NCBI GenBank assembly: GCA_959602875.1
Contig: CAUGVQ010000009.1
Coordinates: 1 to 34,881, forward strand
Length of the DNA stretch: 34,881 nt
Origin: an uncultured Collinsella sp.
Lineage (GTDB): Bacteria; Actinomycetota; Coriobacteriia; Coriobacteriales; Coriobacteriaceae
Reading direction: 5' to 3'
A program made the position numbers and the translations under genes. Positions 16,330 through 24,684 of the stretch are shown in pieces. Each line of letters opens with the position of its first letter. Position 1 is the first letter of the stretch. Below the pieces are notes generated by a model. That model saw only the letters and a list, made by a program, of their open reading frames with translations. It made no database searches and was not told the origin of the DNA.

Positions 16330-16950
16330 CTAGCGCACAAAGTTGGTGTGCGCGCTGTGCACGCGACCCGGGTGCGTGTGTCCCGCCGCGGCGCCATCGG
16401 CAACGCATTGCATGAGCCATGCCATGTTGAGACCGAGCTGCTGCATGGTGGCGAGGCCCTCCTCGTCCTCACGCGCCTCCTCGGGCGTGTTGCCGTGGAG
16501 CTGGTTCCAGTAATACGAGCTCACGATAGGCATGCCCGAGATGGTGAAGTACTTGTTGAGCTGGTCAAAGGCCGATGCCGCGCCGCCACGCCGGCAGTTG
16601 ACCACCGCGGCACCTACCTTGCCCGTCCAATCCACCGCACCGGTGTAGAACAGACGGTGCATGGCGCTAACCACTTGGCCGGAAGGCGCCGCATAGTGTA
16701 CGGGCGAGCCAATCACCAGACCATCAGCCTCCTGCGCCTTGGGGATGAGCGTGTTCACCACGTCGTCCACCACGCAGCGGCCGAGCTTGCGGCACTGACC
16801 GCACGCCAAACAGCCTGAGATGGGCTTGGCGCCGAGCCACACGATCTCGCTCTCGCACCCGCCCTCGGCAAGGCCCTTTGCCACGTACTCAAGAGCCAGA
16901 TTGGTAACACCCGATTTATGCGGGCTTCCGTTAATAAGCAGCGCTTTCAA
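16330..16950 (-). CDS. Flavodoxin-fold NAD(P)H-dependent FMN reductase family protein
   Basis: A 206-residue flavin-dependent oxidoreductase. It opens with the FMN-phosphate loop LLINGSPHKSGVTN, then a cysteine cluster C47-x2-C50-x2-C53-x5-C59 (GCLACGQCRKLGRC), and GSPVHYAAPSG plus NCRRGG, typical of this family. The start is a TTG at 16950 because AGGGGAGG lies 5 bases before it and translation from there begins directly with the flavin-binding strand; an in-frame ATG at 16998 would add 16 residues of unrelated sequence and lacks such a site. It is the last gene of the EIIBC-GH78 operon, 59 bases after the rhamnosidase. Its substrate is unknown. In this setting it could reduce an aglycone or simply manage flavin redox; neither can be shown from sequence. 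Confidence 0.82.
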   Translation of the reverse strand: MKALLINGSPHKSGVTNLALEYVAKGLAEGGCESEIVWLGAKPISGCLACGQCRKLGRCVVDDVVNTLIPKAQEADGLVIGSPVHYAAPSGQVVSAMHRLFYTGAVDWTGKVGAAVVNCRRGGAASAFDQLNKYFTISGMPIVSSYYWNQLHGNTPEEAREDEEGLATMQQLGLNMAWLMQCVADGAAAGHTHPGRVHSAHTNFVR

Positions 16951-17009
16951 ATAAGCCTCCCCTGGCGTGCGTTGTACATCGCAACACTTATACCCCAAGG
17001 AGAAAGACG

Positions 17010-19289
17010 TTACCCAAGCTCATCTGACGTGACAACGAGCTCAACCGACGCGTCGGCATTAAGCGCCGAGACATCTAGCTCAATTTCCGCCGGCGCTGAA
17101 ATCTCGACGCGCACACCGCGCCCTTGACGCGTCCAAGCGACGGAGACGTCTCCCTGCGGCGTGCGATAGCTGCAGGTCACCGCATCGGTCACTGCCGAGA
17201 AATAGGGCGCCAGCACAATCTTGTTGGCCGCCACGGCATCGTCCGCTACCCGGATACCGCCGAGCGCCTGCATGAACCACTGGGCGTAACTCGAGAACAT
17301 GGCGTGGTTGAAACTCGACATATGCTCGACAAACTGCTCGGCAAGCGCGCCGTTGCCGCCCGCGAGCATGGCAAGAAGACTCGGCTGCTCCGCGCGGGTG
17401 AGCCATGCCTCAACCACGTCGTTATGACCGGTGCGGTTGAGCAGGTCGAAGGCGAGCATGGTACCGAAGATACCGGTGGTGAGAATGCCGCCGCGTGCCT
17501 GGAGGTCTCGCACCAAAAGCTCCGCCTGGCGCGCCGGGTCGTCGAGCCCGAGCATGCCCGCGAAGGCGCAGGCGCTCTGCGTGCCGTCGCCAAAGGAGCC
17601 GTCCGCATGCGCAAAGCGCGCGCGAATCTGACCTCGCAAACTCTCAGCCGCCCGCTCAAAGCGCTCCGCGTCGCGCCCGATGCGCCGCCCCGCCTCCGCA
17701 ATGCAATCGAAGCACCACAGCTGAGCGCACCAGCCAAGAAACTCCTTATCGGGCGTGCAGGTGCCAAAGCCTGCCGACTCGTCCGTCAAAATAGAGCCAT
17801 GGTCGCCGAGGCAGTGGCCAGCGAGCTCCGCAGGGTCGAACGAGAGCAGGTAGTCGCCAAACCGCATGAGGCCCGCCCACTCGCGCTCGATGAGGTCGCA
17901 CCTGCCGTAGTAGCGATCGGCCTGCACGGCAAGGTAGGGATAGGCGAGCTGCCAGAGCAGCGGCCCCTCGCGATAGGCAGGTCCGTTGGAGCCAATGCCC
18001 ATAAAGGGCGCCGTCTCGGGAAGGCCGCCGCGCTCGGTCTGGTCGCGCGCAAAGTCGCCGAGTGTGCGGTCGAGAAGACCTTCCTCGTTAAACAGCATGA
18101 GGTTGGAGTTCATAAGCGAGACCATGTCGCCGCCATAGCCAAAGCGCTCGCGCGAGCAGTCCTCCCATACGTCGTGCACGTTGTTGAGCTTGGTGCGCGC
18201 TGCGGCGTCCATAAGGCGGTCGAAGTCGGCGTTGCCACACGATATCGTGCCCGTGCGGGCAAGATCGGTGTGAACGTAGATTCCCTGGATGCGCGAGATA
18301 GCGCTCGCCGCGAGCCCCTTGATGAGCACGTAGCGAAACGAGTGGTAGGTAAAGGTGCCCGCGTAGGTGTTCTCACCCGCGCGGCAAATAAGGAGATCTC
18401 GCTGGATGGCGGGATCCGGCGCCCCCGGGCCGCCCGGGCACACGCCGCGCGGCGTCTCCATGCCCACAAGACCCGCCACGTTGGAGTTGACGCGAATGCG
18501 ATCGTTTTCGGCGACCTCGGCGTATACCAGCTCAACGCGCGCGCCCGCCTCTGCAGTAAACGCAATGTCTACAGTGCCGGCGATCATCTCGCCAAAGTCG
18601 ACGAGAACACCGTCCGCCGTGTCGACCATGCACCGCGGCGCCACGCTGCCGCAGCGCCGGATGGGCGGCACCGGCGCCGGCTCGAACACGCGCTCGCTGC
18701 CGCGACCGCGCACCACAACCGGACCCTCGTCCACGGCCTCATAAGCAAGGTCGCACACCTCGCCGAGGTACATGTTGTTGAAAAGAAGCCCGCCGCGGCT
18801 AAGCCGCCAGGTCTCATCCGTAGCAAGAATCCTCTTACCGTTTTGGACGAGCGCCGCCGCAGCGGCGGGCGTGCCGACCTCTGCCAGACGTTCGCGCAGG
18901 TTGTACTTACCAAAGAGCGTGAGCGGAGCGGGGTTGTAAAAGCCGTTGCCAAGCTCGATGGCGATGCGGTTCGTGCCCGCGCGCAGCAGCTCCCCCACCT
19001 CAAAGGTATCGGTGTAGACCAGCTTGTCAAAGCGCGTCCAGTGGCCCAAAAGCTCCACGGGGAGCGCCTGGCCGTTGATGGTGACGCGCGCCAGGCCGAG
19101 CACGGCGATGGTAAGCTCAAACGTGGCGCCTGCCACCTCATCGGCCGCGAGCTCAAACGTGGTACTCACCACCTGCGTGCGCAGCGCCTCGTTGTCGGTT
19201 GCGTAATAGCCGGCGTCATCTGCACCATACGCAAACGCAGGACCGCTGATCCAGCAGGCCGATCCGAGCATCTCCGCCACATCCACCAT
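17010..19289 (-). CDS. GH78 alpha-L-rhamnosidase (cytoplasmic)
   Basis: A 759-residue enzyme releasing terminal alpha-L-rhamnose. The N-terminal ~330 residues are beta-sandwich domains (WTRFDKLVYTDTFEV, ELGNGFYN, then CPGGPGAPDP). The (alpha/alpha)6 catalytic domain contains the GH78 signature at 377-388 (DCSRERFGYGGD), which supplies the acidic residues, and later SSFNHAMFSSYAQWFMQ. Glu651 in the segment before SSFNHAMF is a candidate for the catalytic base. No signal peptide or membrane segment is present, so it acts inside the cell on imported substrate. It lies 108 bp downstream of the EIIBC gene and 59 bp before the flavin reductase gene, all on the same strand. The ATG has AGGAAGG at 7 bases. 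The usual Trp in the RERxGWxGD motif is Tyr here. Confidence 0.87.
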   Translation of the reverse strand: MVDVAEMLGSACWISGPAFAYGADDAGYYATDNEALRTQVVSTTFELAADEVAGATFELTIAVLGLARVTINGQALPVELLGHWTRFDKLVYTDTFEVGELLRAGTNRIAIELGNGFYNPAPLTLFGKYNLRERLAEVGTPAAAAALVQNGKRILATDETWRLSRGGLLFNNMYLGEVCDLAYEAVDEGPVVVRGRGSERVFEPAPVPPIRRCGSVAPRCMVDTADGVLVDFGEMIAGTVDIAFTAEAGARVELVYAEVAENDRIRVNSNVAGLVGMETPRGVCPGGPGAPDPAIQRDLLICRAGENTYAGTFTYHSFRYVLIKGLAASAISRIQGIYVHTDLARTGTISCGNADFDRLMDAAARTKLNNVHDVWEDCSRERFGYGGDMVSLMNSNLMLFNEEGLLDRTLGDFARDQTERGGLPETAPFMGIGSNGPAYREGPLLWQLAYPYLAVQADRYYGRCDLIEREWAGLMRFGDYLLSFDPAELAGHCLGDHGSILTDESAGFGTCTPDKEFLGWCAQLWCFDCIAEAGRRIGRDAERFERAAESLRGQIRARFAHADGSFGDGTQSACAFAGMLGLDDPARQAELLVRDLQARGGILTTGIFGTMLAFDLLNRTGHNDVVEAWLTRAEQPSLLAMLAGGNGALAEQFVEHMSSFNHAMFSSYAQWFMQALGGIRVADDAVAANKIVLAPYFSAVTDAVTCSYRTPQGDVSVAWTRQGRGVRVEISAPAEIELDVSALNADASVELVVTSDELG

Positions 19290-19397
19290 GGCAGACCCTT
19301 CCTACTCAAAGGGCGAGGCACCTTACCGGTAGCCCCGCCCGTCGAAGTGATTCGAACGTTTCCGACTCCCTACCGGGGCCGTACGGCTACCGCTTAC

Positions 19398-20870
19398 TTA
19401 CTTGCCGGCCTTCTTGGTGCCGAGGTAGCAGCCGTCGTCGTGATAGGTCACGAGCGTGAAAATAAAGGCAGCGACCATGAGGACCGCAAGGATCGCCGCG
19501 TAGGCGTACATGCAGTATGCGTCGTTGGTCGCCGGGTCAACGAAGCTCGGCAGGCTGAAGAAGCCCATGCCGCCGTTGATGAACTGCTTCACGCCAAAGA
19601 TGCCGCAGAGCAGACCGCCGATGGCCGAAAAGACGATGTTCTGTACGTAGATGAACTTCGTGGGGATCTGGATACCGTAGAGCAGCGGCTCGCCCACGCC
19701 GCAGAACTGCGAGACCAGGCCGGGAATCGCGATGGCGCGACGGCGCGCGTCCTTGGTGCGGATAGCGACTGCGAGGCACTGGCCGAGCGCCACGAAGCCA
19801 CCGATGCCGGAGCCCACGAGCGGGTCGTAGCCAAGCTGTGCCATGTTGTTGAGCGAGATCGGCATCATAGCCCAGTGCAGGCCAAACATGACGAGGGTCG
19901 AGAAGCCGCCGCCAATGATGAGGCAGCAGAGCGGGCCGCCGATGGTGGGGATCGCGTAGACAGAGCTCACGATGAAGGTGATGAGGCTCGTCAGAAGCGA
20001 TGCCACGGGGCCGATGATCACGTACTGCGCCACCACCATGACCGCGAACACGATCACCGGGGTCGCGAAGTTGCGGATGAGCTCCGGCAGGCTCGCGCGC
20101 AGCACGCGCTCGAGCTTGGAGGCAAAGAACGTCGTGATGATGATGGGGAACACGCTCATGGTATAGCCCGACAGCGGATAGATGATGGGGATGCCCAAGA
20201 ACGTGGAGTAGTAGCTCATCTCAAACGCGGTGCCGGCAAAGAGCGTGCCGAGCGCCTCGCCCGAGGAGGGCAGGGAGACGAGCGCCGGGTAGAGGTAGGC
20301 GGCACCGAGCACCATACCGGTGAGCTCGTTGCAATGGAAGTGCTTGGAGGCGGTGTAGCCAAGGATAATCGGCAAGAAGTAGAAGAAGCCGTCGCCCAAG
20401 CCGTACAGCAGCTGATAGAGACCGTCGGTCGTCTGAATGAGGCCTAGTGATGCGAAAAAGGCCACAAGACCCTTGAGCATACCGGCAGCAGCCATGGGCA
20501 TGAGCACGGGACCCATGACGCCGGAGATGGTGCTCATGAGCGCCCCGAGCGGGCCCTTCTTCTTGCCGTCGTCGGCCGCGTCCGCCGCGTCGTCCTCGGG
20601 GACCTCGCCCAGACCCGGCACGTTGTACTCGCCAAGCAGCTCATCGTAGAGGTCATCGACCTTGGCGCCCACGACGACCTGATACTGACCGCCCGCCTGC
20701 ATGACCTGGATGACGCCGTCGAGCCCCTCGAGGACCTCCTTGTTGGCCTTGCCCTCGTCCTTCAGACGGAAGCGCAGGCGCGTGATGCAATGCGTCAGGC
20801 TCTCGATGTTCGCGAGCCCGCCCACATTGGTGAGAATCTCACCGGCGAGCTCATGGTACTTACCAGCCAT
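19398..20870 (-). CDS. PTS permease EIIBC, beta-glucoside-type
   Basis: A 490-residue membrane permease. EIIB domain at 1-85 with the phospho-accepting Cys28 in THCITRLRFRL and GVIQVMQAGGQYQVVVG. A charged linker (EDDAADAADDGKKK) leads to the EIIC domain, with GVMGPVLMPMAAAGMLKG and GVGEPLLYGIQIPTKF, typical of the beta-glucoside/sucrose family. There is no EIIA domain. As first gene of the operon with the GH78 rhamnosidase, it most likely imports and phosphorylates the rhamnosidase's substrate, for example a rhamnosyl-glucose disaccharide. That substrate is an inference from gene order. GGGGAAAGA precedes the ATG. A sigma70-type promoter is visible upstream at 20968-20997. Confidence 0.9.
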   Translation of the reverse strand: MAGKYHELAGEILTNVGGLANIESLTHCITRLRFRLKDEGKANKEVLEGLDGVIQVMQAGGQYQVVVGAKVDDLYDELLGEYNVPGLGEVPEDDAADAADDGKKKGPLGALMSTISGVMGPVLMPMAAAGMLKGLVAFFASLGLIQTTDGLYQLLYGLGDGFFYFLPIILGYTASKHFHCNELTGMVLGAAYLYPALVSLPSSGEALGTLFAGTAFEMSYYSTFLGIPIIYPLSGYTMSVFPIIITTFFASKLERVLRASLPELIRNFATPVIVFAVMVVAQYVIIGPVASLLTSLITFIVSSVYAIPTIGGPLCCLIIGGGFSTLVMFGLHWAMMPISLNNMAQLGYDPLVGSGIGGFVALGQCLAVAIRTKDARRRAIAIPGLVSQFCGVGEPLLYGIQIPTKFIYVQNIVFSAIGGLLCGIFGVKQFINGGMGFFSLPSFVDPATNDAYCMYAYAAILAVLMVAAFIFTLVTYHDDGCYLGTKKAGK

Positions 20871-20967
20871 GATCTTTCCCCTTCTCTCGCACTCTATCCA
20901 GTCTTGCGCCCCGTGCGAAAGAGACGCTAAATAACCGATTAGCTGTGCTTATCTGTTATTTGCCATT

Positions 20968-20997
20968 ACTATATATTTGCTGTTTGAACTCATACAA
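20968..20997 (-). promoter_or_regulatory. Promoter of the EIIBC-GH78-reductase operon
   Basis: On the minus strand, -35 TTGTAT (20992-20997), an 18-bp spacer and -10 TATAGT (20968-20973). It sits in an AT-rich island unlike the surrounding DNA. The -35 lies inside the spacer of the opposing promoter at 20984-21012, so the two promoters cannot easily be occupied together. Confidence 0.55.
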
Positions 20998-21012
20998 TGT
21001 CATTTCTATACT
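20984..21012 (+). promoter_or_regulatory. Promoter of the araC-family gene at 21078
   Basis: TTGAAC (20984-20989), a 17-bp spacer, then TATACT (21007-21012): a near-consensus sigma70-type promoter 66 bp before the start codon. Its spacer contains the -35 of the opposing operon promoter. An inverted pair TGTCATTT (20998-21005) and AAATGACA (21043-21050) overlaps it and is a candidate operator for autoregulation. Confidence 0.6.
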
Positions 21013-21077
21013 TAGTAACTGTTATTATTTTGTTTGTCTAAAAAATGACAGTCACATCCAAAAGGAGGTTAGTCTCC

Positions 21078-22061
21078 ATGAGGCCAGAAGAGCTTGACCG
21101 TGCGCTGGACCGCGTCGTTCTCCATGCGGAGCGCCACACGTTCGACGAAATCGTTGACCATTTCAATGCGAAGTATCAGCTAATCCCCTACCACGATCGC
21201 AAGGTCTATCTGTTCACGAACGAACGCAGCTTTGGCAGCATGAAGCACATCGTTTCGTTTCACGTAGGGCCCTCGGGCGCTACCCCCGAACACATCTACC
21301 AGTACGTTCTTCTTACGTATTGCTACCGCGGTACGTTTCCCATGACGATCGACGACAAAGCAGTGACCTTGCGCGAAGGAGACTGTCTCATCGCCGACCG
21401 TCACTGCCCACACGCCGTGGCAGATCTCCCAGAAGGAGTTCTTGCCGTCAACGTGATTCTCAACGATCGGTTCTTTGAGAAGCGCATGCTCGCCGACCTC
21501 AACCGTGTTGGCTCGAGCTTTGGTCTCTCGCTCGTCACGCGCGGCGCGGACCATACGGGCTGGCGCGTGTACCATGCCGCCGATGCGCTCAGCCGCTCCT
21601 GTATTGACCTTCTGCTCTGCGAGCATCTCGACGAGCGCACAGGTTCCTCAGACATCATCGACGACCTTTGCGCCGCGCTCATCACGCACCTCATTAGGTC
21701 CAACGAGTCCGGCGTTACCTCTCCAGAGAGCATTGAAAAGGAGTTTGCGCTTGTGGGGCGCGTGCACGAATACGTTGCACAAAACTACCGCGAGGGGCGC
21801 CTCTCTGCACTTGCCGAGGAGCTCGGCTACGATGCCTCCTACCTGAGCGCTTATATCAAGCGCTCCACGGCGCGCACGTTCAAGCAGCTCGTCAACGAGG
21901 AGCGCATGCGCCACGCCGCCCTCATGTTGCGTGGCTCCACGGAGCCCGTATATAAAATCGCCCAAGATGTGGGCATCTCCAACCTCACGCAGTTCTACCG
22001 GCGCTTCAGCGAGTACACCGGCATGACTCCGCAAGCGTATCGGGACTCGCCGCTTCGCTAG
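21078..22061 (+). CDS. AraC-family transcriptional regulator of the EIIBC-GH78 operon
   Basis: A 327-residue regulator. The start is the ATG at 21078, because AAAGGAGG lies 9 bases upstream; an earlier ATG at 21045 lies before that site. The sensor region has TPEHIYQYVLLTYCYRG and IADRHCPHAVA, resembling the sensor fold of the two paralogues further left but clearly diverged. The C-terminal domain has two helix-turn-helix motifs, AEELGYDASYLSAYIKRSTA and VYKIAQDVGISNLTQFYRRF, and ends MTPQAYR. It is divergent from the EIIBC-GH78-reductase operon and shares an overlapping promoter region with it, so that operon is its probable target. It is convergent with rhaD on the other side. Confidence 0.9.
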   Translation: MRPEELDRALDRVVLHAERHTFDEIVDHFNAKYQLIPYHDRKVYLFTNERSFGSMKHIVSFHVGPSGATPEHIYQYVLLTYCYRGTFPMTIDDKAVTLREGDCLIADRHCPHAVADLPEGVLAVNVILNDRFFEKRMLADLNRVGSSFGLSLVTRGADHTGWRVYHAADALSRSCIDLLLCEHLDERTGSSDIIDDLCAALITHLIRSNESGVTSPESIEKEFALVGRVHEYVAQNYREGRLSALAEELGYDASYLSAYIKRSTARTFKQLVNEERMRHAALMLRGSTEPVYKIAQDVGISNLTQFYRRFSEYTGMTPQAYRDSPLR

Positions 22062-22066
22062 GTGTA

Positions 22067-22104
22067 GCGGGGCAATCTCTCAACGCAAAACGTGAGCGCC
22101 CCGC
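22067..22104. terminator. Hairpin between convergent araC and rhaD
   Basis: GCGGGGC (22067-22073) pairs with GCCCCGC (22098-22104), with an inner stem CTC.ACG/CGTGAG closing a CAAAA loop. It lies 6 bases after the araC stop and 47 bases beyond the rhaD stop. There is no T-run, so it is a plausible shared terminator with modest support. Confidence 0.5.
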
Positions 22105-22150
22105 AAAAGGACGCTCGCGCAATAACGTGTGAGGCTATGCGGCACCTGAG

Positions 22151-22978
22151 TTAGTCGAGGAACGCCTCGTTCAGCTGGACGCCAAAGTCGCGGGCGATGG
22201 CGCGCAGGCTGTCGTCCTCGATGGTCTGCAGGATGGACTGACCGGTGGAGAGCACCTTCACGTAGATCTCGGCCGACTTCTCAATGGTGTGCGCGAGGCC
22301 GAAGGTCGTGTCGAAATCCGGACCGGATGAAAAAAGACCGTGCTGCGACCATACGGCAGCCTGGTAGGCCTCCATAAGGACGCTCGTGGCCTTGGCGATC
22401 TCGACGCCGCCGGGGACCATCCACGGCACCACGCCCACGCCCTCGGGAAAGACAACCGGGCACTCCGTGGCGCTCTGCCACAGCGAACGGGTGAAGTCGC
22501 GGTCCGTAAGCGGCAGCACGTAGGTGAGCGCAATCACGTTGGTGGCGTGGCAGTGGTAGATCACGCGGTTGGCGCCGTCCGTGACGCGCTTGCGCACACT
22601 GTGGTTCATGAAGTGCGTGGGGAACTCGCTCGTGGGCACCGCGCCGTCCTCGAGACCCCAGACGATGCGCCAAGCGCTACCGGCCTCGTTGATCTCCACG
22701 ATGCCGATGTTCTTCTCGGGCGCGATCGTGACGTTGCGGAAGTACTTGCCCGAACCGGTGGTGATGAAGTACTCGCCCGCCAGGTTCTCGCAGGCGACAC
22801 CCATCTCATGCCACTCGCGCGGCTCCGGCGCAAAAGCGGGGCGCGCAGCCTCCACGTCCTTTTCGGTCATGCGGTAGGTGAGGTTGCCGCCGTTGCGCTC
22901 GTGCCAGCCCTGCAGCCAGCCGTCATCGCACATGCGGATAAAGCCCTCAAGCGCAGGCGTCTTCAAAATGTCGGTCAT
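22151..22978 (-). CDS. rhaD: L-rhamnulose-1-phosphate aldolase (RhaD)
   Basis: A 275-residue class II aldolase that splits L-rhamnulose-1-phosphate into dihydroxyacetone phosphate and L-lactaldehyde. The opening WLQGWHERNGGNLTYR, the segment DRDFTRSLWQSATECPVVFP and the ending match RhaD. Zinc ligands are His142 and His144 (YHCHATN) and His213 (SQHGLF), with catalytic Glu118 (TSEFPTHF); these are offset by one from the E. coli numbering I recall (117, 141, 143, 212). Start choice: two ATGs lie 6 bases apart (22984 and 22978); GAAGG is 3 bases from the first and 9 from the second, so I prefer 22978. The frame extends further upstream without homology. It is the last gene of the rhaB operon, after an unusually long 191-bp gap. 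Confidence 0.95.
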   Translation of the reverse strand: MTDILKTPALEGFIRMCDDGWLQGWHERNGGNLTYRMTEKDVEAARPAFAPEPREWHEMGVACENLAGEYFITTGSGKYFRNVTIAPEKNIGIVEINEAGSAWRIVWGLEDGAVPTSEFPTHFMNHSVRKRVTDGANRVIYHCHATNVIALTYVLPLTDRDFTRSLWQSATECPVVFPEGVGVVPWMVPGGVEIAKATSVLMEAYQAAVWSQHGLFSSGPDFDTTFGLAHTIEKSAEIYVKVLSTGQSILQTIEDDSLRAIARDFGVQLNEAFLD

Positions 22979-23169
22979 GGTCATATCCCTTCTCTTTAGG
23001 TTTCCTAGTTTCCAGGCTCCTCTTGTTACACGTGACGTTAGTGGAGATTGCGCCAGTAATTCAGCGTCCCGCACGGTGGGCGGGGTCGCCGCAGGGCGCC
23101 TCCGCAGCCGCAAAGCGGCGAGGACAGCGCCCGAAGGCCACCCCGATCCGCCGCCGCCAGCGCACGAAC
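22979..23169 (-). other. Long intergenic gap inside the rhamnose operon
   Basis: A 191-bp gap separates the isomerase stop from the rhaD start. I see no gene, no strong terminator and no clear promoter in it. It is GC-rich near the isomerase and more AT-rich next to rhaD. It could hold an internal promoter or RNA-processing site, but nothing specific is visible. Confidence 0.4.
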
Positions 23170-24639
23170 CTAGCGGCACACCACCTCAACAGGCACATCG
23201 AGAATCTTTGCGACCTTCAAGATCGTGTCCGTATGGCTACCGAGCGCCGCTGCCATGTGATGCGTGGGACCGGTCTCGTTCCAGCGGTTCATGAACTCGC
23301 GCGCGCCAATCGAGAACTTCATGCGCATGTTCGTGTCGCCGAACGTGAAGATGGGGCCGTCGACGTTCTCACCCTCGGCCACCACAAACATAAAGTGGCC
23401 GTCGCCGTCCTGCGTGATGCCAAGGAACGTCACCGTACCCAGGCCCGGATAGAACTGAGTGAGGTAGCCGCCGCCGGTCTTGCCGTGGAACACCGGAACC
23501 ACCTTGAGCGTGGGCTTGCGCACGGTCGAGATGGCCGCGTCGCCCGAGCCGGAATGGCCGATGATAACGATGTCCTCAGGAAAATCGATGGAATACATCT
23601 CGGAGAGCTGGCCGGTTCCGGAGATGGTCTTCAAGATGCTCATAGCGACGGCGACCTTCATGTCGCCCTCGACCGCGCACGCCGTCCCCTGCTTGATGAG
23701 CATGGAGAACGCCGGGATGAGCATGGAGTCGAGCACGCCCGCCTGACCCTGGGCGTAGCCGTCATAGTGGCTCGCCACCAGACCGATCTCCTCGTCGCGC
23801 ACCCACTGCTCAAACGCCAGCACGTAGCGCGCCATCTCCTGGATGGGCTCGTCCGAGACCGCGGCGCCGCCCTCCACGTCGAAGGTGTCGAGGATCTCGG
23901 CAGCCTTCGCGTCGATTGCCGCCCGATCATCCACGCCATCGGCGATGGCCCACATCTTCTCCCAGTCAAACTGCTTGGTGTAGAGGCCCAGACGGTTGTA
24001 GAGGTTGGTCTCGTCGATGTAGAGGTCCATCATGCCCGGATAGGGGCGGCCGATCTGGGCGATGTTGGTGCGGCGCAGACGGCGACGCACCTGGGCGGCA
24101 CGGCACCACTCGTCAAGCTGGCGCGCGACCTCCGGGTCGCCGCCCTCCACCACGCCGGTGATGACGGCGTGACGCTTGCCCGCGCGGTTGAGGTCGGCCA
24201 CGACCTCGCCGGGGGCGCCGCACGCGTAGAGGTCGCCCAGCCACGTGGGAATGTCGGTCGCGGCGTAGTCGGGCTGTGCCTTCTTCTGCACGTTCACCAC
24301 TACCACGGGCACGTTGAGGTCGCGCACCGCGGGCAGCACGTTGTAGGAGGTCGCGTAGGTGAGCATCTGCAAGATCACCAGGTCGACGTCGGCGGCGCGG
24401 AACTTGTCGCCCGCCTCCTGCGCCTGCTCCTTGGTGGTCACCATGCCGCCGTCCACAAGCTCAACCGCAGGCGGCAGTGTTGCCTTGAAGTCGGCATACT
24501 GCTGCTCAAAGTTGGGAACGAGCTCGGGGAACTGCGGCAGGTACGCGCCGAGGGCGATGGAGAACACGCCCACCTTGGCGCGGGTCTCCACGAGTGGGGT
24601 GCTCGGCTGCACGGTCGGTGCGGTTTGGTTTGCAGACAT
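23170..24639 (-). CDS. L-fucose/L-arabinose isomerase-family protein, probable rhamnose isomerase
   Basis: A 489-residue aldose-ketose isomerase of the AraA/FucI fold, not the TIM-barrel RhaA. Candidate metal and active-site residues are Glu324 (CAVEGDM), Asp352/Asp356 (YSIDFPED) and His460-His461 (GPTHHMAAALGSHTDTI); this C-terminal His-His segment resembles AraA. It lies between rhaB (45 bp upstream) and rhaD (191 bp downstream), exactly where an L-rhamnose isomerase is needed, and no other isomerase is present. I infer it converts L-rhamnose to L-rhamnulose; activity on arabinose or fucose is possible. AAAGGAC precedes the ATG by about 11 bases. The first ~22 residues are low complexity. 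Confidence 0.8.
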   Translation of the reverse strand: MSANQTAPTVQPSTPLVETRAKVGVFSIALGAYLPQFPELVPNFEQQYADFKATLPPAVELVDGGMVTTKEQAQEAGDKFRAADVDLVILQMLTYATSYNVLPAVRDLNVPVVVVNVQKKAQPDYAATDIPTWLGDLYACGAPGEVVADLNRAGKRHAVITGVVEGGDPEVARQLDEWCRAAQVRRRLRRTNIAQIGRPYPGMMDLYIDETNLYNRLGLYTKQFDWEKMWAIADGVDDRAAIDAKAAEILDTFDVEGGAAVSDEPIQEMARYVLAFEQWVRDEEIGLVASHYDGYAQGQAGVLDSMLIPAFSMLIKQGTACAVEGDMKVAVAMSILKTISGTGQLSEMYSIDFPEDIVIIGHSGSGDAAISTVRKPTLKVVPVFHGKTGGGYLTQFYPGLGTVTFLGITQDGDGHFMFVVAEGENVDGPIFTFGDTNMRMKFSIGAREFMNRWNETGPTHHMAAALGSHTDTILKVAKILDVPVEVVCR

Positions 24640-24684
24640 GGCTCTGTACCGTCCTTTCGTCTCAATAATCCGATGCCAGAAGCG

